Assembly: GCA_937916195.1 (NCBI GenBank)
Contig: CALFTO010000105.1
Location: forward strand, 1-31,410
Length of the DNA stretch: 31,410 nt
From: an uncultured Clostridia bacterium
GTDB taxonomy: Bacteria > Bacillota > Clostridia > Oscillospirales > Acutalibacteraceae
Reading direction: 5' to 3'
Shown: one piece after another, positions 14,544 through 20,104 of the stretch
Layout: each line of letters starts with the position of its first letter
How positions within the stretch are numbered: the stretch's first letter is position 1
The notes under the pieces: model-generated
Told to the model about the DNA's origin: nothing
Databases searched by the model: none
Seen by the model: only the letters and a program-made list of their open reading frames with translations
Translations under genes and position numbers: made by a program

Positions 14544-14571
14544 CGTTTTGCACTTTACACTTTGCGTTTTG
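14544..14571 (-). repeat. Inverted heptamer array downstream of the acyltransferase
   Basis: Four exact 7-bp units read CGTTTTG CACTTTA CACTTTG CGTTTTG; the complementary strand is CAAAACG CAAAGTG TAAAGTG CAAAACG. They match in kind and opposite orientation the CAAAGCG-type units at 13385-13405. The array fills the gap between the terminator and the stop codon of the next gene. Confidence 0.75.
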
Positions 14572-14574
14572 TAC

Positions 14575-15126
14575 TTATAATATACTTCCGTCTTTCTTAA
14601 ATAACGGTAATTCTTCAAGATAAATTATGTCGTCGCGTTTAGCCGCGTCGCCCTCGGCTAAAATGAACATCTTACCGCAGATAATTCCGCCTGCGTCATT
14701 TACAAGCTTTTCAACTGCCGCAAGTGACTGACCGAGGGACACAACATCGTCAACAATAAGAATTCTCTTACCTTTCATAATTTCGGCATCAGCAGTGTCA
14801 AGATAAAGCTTCTGCTCGCCCTCGGTGGTAATTGAATTGACTGTTGACTCAAAAACACCTGTCATATAAAGCTTTGGCTTTTTGCGGGCAACAAAATATT
14901 TCTGATTACCTGCAAGTCTTGCCATTTCGTGTGCAAGGGGAATTCCCTTTGCCTCTGCGGTGATTATGTAGTCATATTCGGGAGCTTTTTTAAGTAACTC
15001 CTCTGCGCAAGCAGTTGTAAGCTCGGGGTCACCGAAAATAACAAAAGCACCAATGTTGAGTTCATCATTAAGAGGGCAGAGGGGTAAATGACGCTCAAGC
15101 CCTGCAATAGTCATTTTGTGAAACAT
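14575..15126 (-). CDS. Adenine/xanthine phosphoribosyltransferase-like protein
   Basis: The 183-residue product is a type I phosphoribosyltransferase of the APRT/XPRT group, which joins a purine base to PRPP for salvage. The PRPP-binding signature is ILIVDDVVSLGQSL (122-135). Upstream lie YDYIITAEAKGIPLAHEMAR (51-70), the PPi-loop region in which APRTs have 'EaRGf', and RKKPKLY (81-87), comparable to the RKpgKLP loop of APRTs. Exact base specificity cannot be read. AAGGAG precedes the ATG. It is downstream of ireB and the small unknown gene, with a terminator hairpin between, so expression may be partly independent. Confidence 0.8.
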   Translation of the reverse strand: MFHKMTIAGLERHLPLCPLNDELNIGAFVIFGDPELTTACAEELLKKAPEYDYIITAEAKGIPLAHEMARLAGNQKYFVARKKPKLYMTGVFESTVNSITTEGEQKLYLDTADAEIMKGKRILIVDDVVSLGQSLAAVEKLVNDAGGIICGKMFILAEGDAAKRDDIIYLEELPLFKKDGSIL

Positions 15127-15152
15127 AATAATCCTTCTCCTTTAAATAAAAA

Positions 15153-15176
15153 ACGGCGGATATCCCCATCCACCGT
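15153..15176 (-). terminator. Intrinsic terminator between the 95-residue gene and the phosphoribosyltransferase
   Basis: Minus strand: a 9-bp stem ACGGTGGAT/ATCCGCCGT (one wobble) with a six-base loop, followed by TTTTTT. It could end the ireB transcript or attenuate read-through. Confidence 0.7.
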
Positions 15177-15189
15177 TCCTTTTTGTTGT

Positions 15190-15477
15190 TTAGTTAGCCA
15201 ATGCACGACTAAGCCATATTTCAGCAATGTCCATAGCGGCATAAAGGCCTTTTTTTTCACTTGATTTTACAATTCTCTCACGAGCGCTGACATCGGGGTC
15301 TGTGTTAATAAGCTGAACAGATACCTTTGAAGCAACTTCAACGTCGCCAACGGGCTTTGTAGCCAAAATCTGCATCATAATAACATACTTTTCAGATGCT
15401 TCGCCGTAATAAAGGGTTTTGCCGTTTCTTACTAACGGTTTGCCCTTATAAGTGAGGAATTTATTGTTCTCTGCCAT
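15190..15477 (-). CDS. Conserved-looking small protein of unknown function
   Basis: The 95-residue product is soluble, with no membrane segment. It begins with a short beta-rich part (KFLTYKGKPLVRNGKTLYYG, two similar strands) and continues with helices (KYVIMMQIL, DVSARERIVKSSE, GLYAAMDIAEIWLSRAL). It lies 11 bp after ireB with AGAGGTGC before its ATG, so it is translated from the same message. In many Firmicutes ireB is followed by the ruvX-type resolvase gene, and that is not what this is. No family name is offered. Confidence 0.75.
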   Translation of the reverse strand: MAENNKFLTYKGKPLVRNGKTLYYGEASEKYVIMMQILATKPVGDVEVASKVSVQLINTDPDVSARERIVKSSEKKGLYAAMDIAEIWLSRALAN

Positions 15478-15488
15478 ATAAGCACCTC

Positions 15489-15752
15489 TTACTTATTCTT
15501 TGAAATTTTGAGATATTCTTTTACAAGGTCTTGTAAAAGCTCGTCTCTGTCAAGGCGGCGGATTAAACTTCTCGCATTGTTGTGAGTTGTGATGTAAGTG
15601 GGGTCTTCTGAAAGAATATAGCCCACAATCTGATTGATAGGGTTGTAGCCCTTTTCAACCAAAGCGTCATAAACCTGTAAAAGTGTCTGACGTGTAGCTT
15701 CCTCACGGTCATCTTTTAATGAGAATTGAATTGTCTTGTTAGGGTCAAGCAT
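15489..15752 (-). CDS. ireB: IreB-family regulatory phosphoprotein (UPF0297)
   Basis: At 87 residues this has the family length and pattern: start LDPNKTIQFSL, then a helix with ...LLQVYDALVEKGYNPINQIVGYILSEDP, then YITTHNNARSLIRRLDRDELLQDLVKEYL. IreB is known from Enterococcus faecalis as a substrate of the PASTA kinase IreK (phosphorylated on Thr near the N-terminus; Thr7 in TIQF and Thr20 are candidates here) and as a brake on cephalosporin resistance. GGAGGTGG lies before the ATG and a promoter is at 15782-15810. No kinase or phosphatase gene is in the window. Confidence 0.92.
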   Translation of the reverse strand: MLDPNKTIQFSLKDDREEATRQTLLQVYDALVEKGYNPINQIVGYILSEDPTYITTHNNARSLIRRLDRDELLQDLVKEYLKISKNK

Positions 15753-15781
15753 TTCGCCACCTCCTGATACTAATTAAATAT

Positions 15782-15810
15782 ATTATACACATAAAATAAT
15801 TAAAAAACAA
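15782..15810 (-). promoter_or_regulatory. Sigma-A promoter of ireB
   Basis: Minus strand TTGTTT (15805-15810), 17-bp spacer, TATAAT (15782-15787); start near 15775, short leader. Confidence 0.65.
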
Positions 15811-15830
15811 TACCAAAATTAAAATAAATG

Positions 15831-15915
15831 CAAAATTCAAAATGCAAAATTCGAAATTAAGGTTTTGCGACGCTAATTATAAAAATTTCGAATTGCGAAT
15901 TATGAATTTCGAATT
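15831..15915 (+). repeat. Heptamer-array element, copy B (complete, two-armed)
   Basis: Left arm: CAAAATT CAAAATG CAAAATT CGAAATT (15831-15858), four exact 7-bp units. The core AAGGTTTTGCGACGC (15859-15873) and TAATTATAAA follow. The right arm, AATTTCG AATTGCG AATTATG AATTTCG (15884-15911) plus AATT, is the reverse complement in kind of the left. The right arm ends two bases before the pheT terminator stem. This is the cleanest copy and defines the element as an inverted pair of heptamer arrays around a core. Confidence 0.85.
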
Positions 15916-15917
15916 AA

Positions 15918-15939
15918 AAAGCACCCCGAAGGGTGCTTT
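15918..15939 (-). terminator. Intrinsic terminator of pheST
   Basis: Minus strand: a 9-bp stem AAAGCACCC/GGGTGCTTT closed by a TTCG loop (very stable C-UUCG-G), then a T-run. It lies directly after the pheT stop codon. Confidence 0.88.
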
Positions 15940-15941
15940 CT

Positions 15942-18302
15942 TTATGATTTTAACGCAATTCCGTCTTTTGCCAATTCATTGATAATTCCGTTCGCAACTT
16001 CCATAACCTCATCTCTTGTGAGAGTTTTCTCTGGGTGAGAGAATATAAGTCTAACGGTGATTGATTTGCCGTTTTCATCGCGGTAGGTGTCAGTAACCTC
16101 AACCTTTTTAACGAGAGGACAATTTGCATTTTCGATTGCCTTGCCGATTGGTGCAAAGGTCTCTGTCACGAATGAAAGGTCAACATCAATTGCGGGGAAC
16201 TTTGAGGGCTCTGCATAGTGAATTCCTGCATCTGAAATTTCAGAGAATTTAGTAACATCAATTTCAGCGAATACAATAGCAGCCTTCTTGTCAATCTTCT
16301 TTGAAACTGTTGGGTGAACAATGCCGATTTCACCAAGTGCTACACCGTCACAGCTGATTGTGTTAAGGTTTCTTGGGTGCTCATAAGAATGAGTAGCCTC
16401 TGCGGGAGTAAAGCTTAAAGCTTTGTGCTTAATGTTGTCAGACACAACTGAAAGCATTGTTGAAAGCTCAACATAAAGTGCTTCAAGAGATTTTGTCTTG
16501 CTGAAAAGTGTAACGCAGAGTTTTTTCTGCTCGTCGCAAAGTCCGTCAGCCTTTAAGCCGTTAATTACCTTACCGATTTCAAATACACCGAAATCAGCCG
16601 CAAAGTTCACATTTGTCTTAACCTGACAAAGCTGTGTGGGCACAATTGACTTACGGATTGTCTCAATGTTGGGATTGGTTGCGTCAATAAGCTTTATATT
16701 GTCTTCAACCTCAATGCCTAAAGCCTTGTATTCATCGGTGTAAGCCCATACATAAGAATGAAGCTCGTGAAGTGAATAACGGTGAACAAGCATATCCTTA
16801 ATTCTGTTTTCAACACTCTTTTCGACTGCCTCACGAACAGGGTAGAGGGGAGTTTCAGCAGTGTGAACATCGAAATTATCGTAGCCGTAAATTCTTGTGA
16901 TTTCTTCAACGATATCAGCCTTGATTGTAACGTCTTTAGTTGCACGCCAAGAGGGAACTGATACGGTAAATTTGTCACCATTCTGTTCACAGCCGAAGCC
17001 GAGAGAAAGAAGTGTGCTTACGATTGTGTCGCTTGGAATGTCAATTCCTGTGTATTTGTCAATAAATGCTTTGTCAAAGTCAAGTATTACTTCGGGGTAG
17101 TGATAAGCGTATTCATCAGTAAGTGAAGAAACAACCTTTGCGTCCTTGTCTGTGTCTGTAAGAAGCTTTACAAATCTTGCAATAGCAGGAACTGTCATTT
17201 CGGGGTCAAGGCACTTTTCATAGCGCATTGAAGCGTCTGTACGGTGTGCAAGGCGAACGGTTGATTTTCTTGTTGAAGCCGCATTAAAGGTTGCAGATTC
17301 AAGGGTAAGAGTTGTTGTGTCCTCAACGATTTCACTGTCAAGACCACCCATAATACCTGCGATTGCTACGGGTGTGTTGTCGTTGCAAATCATAAGAGTA
17401 TTTTCGTCAATGTTGCGGTCAACACCGTCAAGAGTCTGGAATACAAAAGGCTCTGCAAAACGCTTAATTCTGATTTTCTCAACATTGCGAGAGTCAAAAG
17501 CGTGCATTGGCTGACCCATTTCAAGCATTAAATAGTTTGTAAGGTCAGCGAGGAAGTTGATAGCTCTCATTCCGCAATAGTAAAGACGAATTCTCATATT
17601 AACAGGGCTCACATTTGTGTGAATATCCTCAACCTGTAAGCAAGAATAACGCTGACAGAGGTCGTCTTCAATCTTCATATCAATTTTAGGAAGATTGTCA
17701 TACTTTTTCAAATCAACAACGTCAAGAGGTTTTAACTCTCTGCCTGCCAATGCTGCGAATTCGCGGGCAATACCGTAATGTCCCCAAAGGTCAGGGCGGT
17801 TTGTAAGTGATTTGTTATCAACCTCGAAAACGATATCCTCAACCTCGTAAAGCTCTTTGATATCTGTGCCGTTTGCTACCTCATCAGTAATATCCATAAT
17901 GCCTGAATTGTCATCGCTTATGCCGATTTCTTTTTCAGAACAGCACATACCACAAGACATATAGCCTGCAAGGGGGCGGGGGGCAATTTCAATTTCGCCG
18001 ATTTTAGCGCCAACCTTTGCAAATGCAGTTTTCATACCAACGCGAACATTGGGTGCACCGCAAACAACGTCAACAAGCTCTGCTTCGCCAATGTCAACCT
18101 TTAAAAGATGTAATTTTTCTGATTCAGGGTGATTTTCAACTGATTTGATTTCAGCAACAACAATACCGCTGATGTCAGAGCCCTTGAAGAAAATTTCGTT
18201 TTCAACTTCAGCAGTTGAGAGTGAGAAACGGTGGATTAAATCAAGCTTGTCAAGACCTGAGAGGTCAACGAAATCACTAATCCAATTCATTGATAAAAAC
18301 AT
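15942..18302 (-). CDS. pheT: Phenylalanyl-tRNA synthetase beta subunit
   Basis: At 786 residues this has the length of the bacterial beta chain of the alpha2-beta2 enzyme that charges tRNA-Phe. In order: N-terminal NWISDFVDL, an EMAP/OB tRNA-binding domain (about 40-150, VVAEIKSVENHPESEKLHLL), the B3/B4 editing domain (about 210-380), the B5 domain (about 400-470), a catalytic-like core and a C-terminal ferredoxin-fold anticodon-binding domain (about 695-785, PSKFPAIDVDLSFVT). GGAGGG precedes the ATG. It starts 18 bp after pheS in the same transcript, controlled by the T-box upstream of pheS. Confidence 0.96.
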   Translation of the reverse strand: MFLSMNWISDFVDLSGLDKLDLIHRFSLSTAEVENEIFFKGSDISGIVVAEIKSVENHPESEKLHLLKVDIGEAELVDVVCGAPNVRVGMKTAFAKVGAKIGEIEIAPRPLAGYMSCGMCCSEKEIGISDDNSGIMDITDEVANGTDIKELYEVEDIVFEVDNKSLTNRPDLWGHYGIAREFAALAGRELKPLDVVDLKKYDNLPKIDMKIEDDLCQRYSCLQVEDIHTNVSPVNMRIRLYYCGMRAINFLADLTNYLMLEMGQPMHAFDSRNVEKIRIKRFAEPFVFQTLDGVDRNIDENTLMICNDNTPVAIAGIMGGLDSEIVEDTTTLTLESATFNAASTRKSTVRLAHRTDASMRYEKCLDPEMTVPAIARFVKLLTDTDKDAKVVSSLTDEYAYHYPEVILDFDKAFIDKYTGIDIPSDTIVSTLLSLGFGCEQNGDKFTVSVPSWRATKDVTIKADIVEEITRIYGYDNFDVHTAETPLYPVREAVEKSVENRIKDMLVHRYSLHELHSYVWAYTDEYKALGIEVEDNIKLIDATNPNIETIRKSIVPTQLCQVKTNVNFAADFGVFEIGKVINGLKADGLCDEQKKLCVTLFSKTKSLEALYVELSTMLSVVSDNIKHKALSFTPAEATHSYEHPRNLNTISCDGVALGEIGIVHPTVSKKIDKKAAIVFAEIDVTKFSEISDAGIHYAEPSKFPAIDVDLSFVTETFAPIGKAIENANCPLVKKVEVTDTYRDENGKSITVRLIFSHPEKTLTRDEVMEVANGIINELAKDGIALKS

Positions 18303-18320
18303 AATTTTTGCCCTCCTTCC

Positions 18321-19376
18321 TTAATTTCTGTCGTCCGTAAACTGTGTGAGTACCTTAAGGCTACCGCTGTTTAAGTCACGGATATCCTTAACGCCGTATG
18401 TCATCATTGCAAGACGGGTCAGACCAAGACCAAATGCAAAACCTGTATATTCTTCGGGGTCAATTCCGCCTGCTTTAAGAACTTCGGGGTGAATCATACC
18501 GCAGGGACAAAGCTCAAGCCAACCGCTGTGCTTACAAGAAGGACAACCCTCGCCACCACAGATAAGACAGCTTATGTCAAGCTCAAAGCCGGGCTCAACG
18601 AATGGGAAAAAGCCGGGGCGAAGTCGAACCTTAATATCCTTTTGAAATACTTCAGAAAGCATTGTTTTCATAAAGTAAATAAGGTTTGAAATTGAAATGT
18701 CCTTGTCAACCATAACGCCTTCCATCTGGAAGAAGGTGTTTTCGTGGCAAGCGTCAGTAGCTTCATTACGGAAGCAACGACCGGGGAAAATTGCCTTAAT
18801 CGGCACACCGTCGTTAATAAGTGCATCTTTATACTTCTTATAAATAGCATTCTGTGCCGCAGAAGTGTGAGATTTTAAGAGCTGGCCGTTCTCAAGGTAA
18901 TATGTATCCTGCATATCGCGCGCAGGGTGGTCCTTGGGGATATTAAGTGCCTCAAAGCACTCGTAGTCAGTAACAACTTCGCTGTAATCTTCAACATTGA
19001 AGCCCATTGACTTGAACACATTTTCGCATTGACGCTGAACAAGTGTGATGGGGTGGTATGAGCCACGGTTGAGATTTGCTGGAACTGAAATATCAAAAAC
19101 AGGCATTGACTCAATTTCTTTTTTGAGTTCAAGCTCTTTGAGTTCCTTACTCTTTTCTGTGATTTTTTCTTCAATAAATGCTCTCACTTCGTTAGCGAGC
19201 TGACCCATAATTGGTCTCTCTTCTGCTGAAAGTGAGCCCATCATTTTGAGAATAGAGGTGAGTTCACCTTTTTTGCCGAGAACTGCAATTCTGAAATTCT
19301 CAAGCTGGCTTTGTTCAGTAAATGTACTGAGCTCTGCCTCTGCCTTGACGCGTATAGCTTCAAGCTTTTCTTTCAT
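18321..19376 (-). CDS. pheS: Phenylalanyl-tRNA synthetase alpha subunit
   Basis: With the start at the ATG at 19376 (AAAGGA about 9 bp upstream) the product is 351 residues, normal for the family; the open frame runs on upstream into the T-box leader but is not coding there. An N-terminal coiled coil (1-90) binds tRNA. The class II catalytic core has motif 2 in FPGRCFRNEATDACHENTFFQMEG (197-220) and motif 3 in GFAFGLGLTRLAMM (312-325). A zinc-ribbon-like insert C270xxC273...C278xxC281, common in Gram-positive PheS, is followed by an additional C290xC292 pair. Confidence 0.96.
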   Translation of the reverse strand: MKEKLEAIRVKAEAELSTFTEQSQLENFRIAVLGKKGELTSILKMMGSLSAEERPIMGQLANEVRAFIEEKITEKSKELKELELKKEIESMPVFDISVPANLNRGSYHPITLVQRQCENVFKSMGFNVEDYSEVVTDYECFEALNIPKDHPARDMQDTYYLENGQLLKSHTSAAQNAIYKKYKDALINDGVPIKAIFPGRCFRNEATDACHENTFFQMEGVMVDKDISISNLIYFMKTMLSEVFQKDIKVRLRPGFFPFVEPGFELDISCLICGGEGCPSCKHSGWLELCPCGMIHPEVLKAGGIDPEEYTGFAFGLGLTRLAMMTYGVKDIRDLNSGSLKVLTQFTDDRN

Positions 19377-19416
19377 ACTATCAATCCTTTTTATATTATT
19401 GTATATGATTTGCAAA

Positions 19417-19948
19417 TAAAAAAGCCCCATACGAAAACCGTATGGGACGAATAAACTAATCCGCGGTACCACCCAAATTTTTAGTGCAAGTTGGCATATA
19501 TAATTTGAAATAGTTTTTTTGATGCATATTTTCGCCAATCTGTCGTTAAAATACTCGAAAATCCACAAAGGATTTTCTCCGTTTTGTGCCTTAGCTTGAC
19601 AAAAATCTGCTAACAAAAAAATCTTTGACCTTAAAACGAAAGAATTTTTATAAGAATTTTTGGTTACTGAGAACGATGAAAGGCTGACGCCTTTCGAGTT
19701 CGAAGAACCGAAAAGATTTGAAAATTATCGTTTTAAGGCTGTTTCAAATTATATATGCCAACTTGAAAGCTAACACTTTCGTATTCTGTAACGGAAATAA
19801 ACCGTTGCTATCTACTGCAATTTTCAATAGCACCGCTCCAAAGTGAACTTCAATTAAGCTTTTGACTTATGTGCTTTCAGCCAAGACACAATTCTCTGTC
19901 AAGTGTACTCACTTAATCTACTTTCTTTTTCATCGCGTTTTCAATATC
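19417..19948 (-). promoter_or_regulatory. T-box riboswitch leader (tRNA-Phe) of pheST, interrupted by a 279-bp element
   Basis: On the minus strand the T-box sequence GGGTGGTACCGCGG (19461-19474) pairs with the uncharged tRNA acceptor end. Downstream the terminator stem CCCATACG/CGTATGGG (19426-19446) is followed by TTTTTT. Upstream, a stem I region (about 19830-19915) carries GAAG-TTC-ACTTTGGAGC, in which TTC (19845-19847) is the Phe specifier codon. A stem III hairpin AACGG/CCGTT is at 19790-19806. Uncharged tRNA-Phe should stabilise the antiterminator and let pheST be read. Between the stem III side and the T-box lies an inverted-repeat element (19487-19765). Without it the leader would be about 250 nt, a usual T-box length. 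Confidence 0.93.
19487..19765. mobile_element. 279-bp MITE-like element with 27-bp terminal inverted repeats inside the T-box
   Basis: The ends at 19487-19513 and 19739-19765 are inverted copies matching at 26 of 27 positions (starting CAAGTTGGCATATATAA); the one mismatch is a G-U type. Inside is a nested perfect 11-bp inverted repeat, CCTTAAAACGA (19629-19639) and TCGTTTTAAGG (19728-19738). Two local hairpins are GAAAATCC/GGATTTTC and GAAAGGC/GCCTTTC. No open reading frame of note is present and no clear target duplication was found. In RNA the ends would pair, so the element would fold out as one arm. It could be a small non-autonomous transposon or a genuine structured extension of this leader. 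Confidence 0.7.
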
Positions 19949-19954
19949 TTATGT

Positions 19955-19983
19955 ATTATAACAAAAGTGTAATTTCAAGTCAA
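19955..19983 (-). promoter_or_regulatory. Sigma-A promoter of pheST
   Basis: Minus strand TTGACT (19978-19983), 17-bp spacer, TATAAT (19955-19960) with an upstream TGT, an extended -10. The start near 19948 agrees with the T-box leader. Confidence 0.75.
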
Positions 19984-19990
19984 GTATAAT

Positions 19991-20104
19991 TTGAATTCTA
20001 AATTCTAAATTCTAAATTCGAAATTAAGGGTCTGCGACGCGATTTATAAAAAAACGGCGAGATTTCTCTCGCCGTCAATTTAGCATTTCGAATTTTACAT
20101 TTCT
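19991..20104 (+). repeat. Heptamer-array element, copy C, enclosing a terminator
   Basis: Left arm: TTGAATT CTAAATT CTAAATT CTAAATT CGAAATT (19991-20025), five exact 7-bp units. The core AAGGGTCTGCGACGC (20026-20040) and GATTTATAAA follow. The right arm in opposite orientation is AATTTAG CATTTCG AATTTTA CATTTCT (20077-20104), which overlaps the last codons of the metallophosphoesterase gene. Between core and right arm is that gene's terminator. The left arm begins only 7 bp from the pheST -35 box. Confidence 0.8.
20054..20075 (-). terminator. Intrinsic terminator of the metallophosphoesterase gene
   Basis: A perfect 9-bp stem ACGGCGAGA/TCTCGCCGT with a four-base loop; on the minus strand a T-run follows. 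Confidence 0.88.

Noticed and set aside
15978..19376. Extra regulatory site between pheS and pheT
   Set aside because: Only an 18-bp gap with GGAGGG; nothing beyond a ribosome binding site.
19377..19616. N-terminal extension of PheS by 80 residues
   Set aside because: The open frame runs through the T-box and its terminator; the family start with AAAGGA is at 19376.
19487..19765. Group II intron or tRNA-like domain in the T-box insert
   Set aside because: No intron domain V or reverse transcriptase sequence, and no tRNA cloverleaf could be drawn; the inverted ends fit a MITE or RNA arm better.
13385..20104. Heptamer arrays as a CRISPR array
   Set aside because: Units are 7 bp with no spacers, and no cas gene is near.
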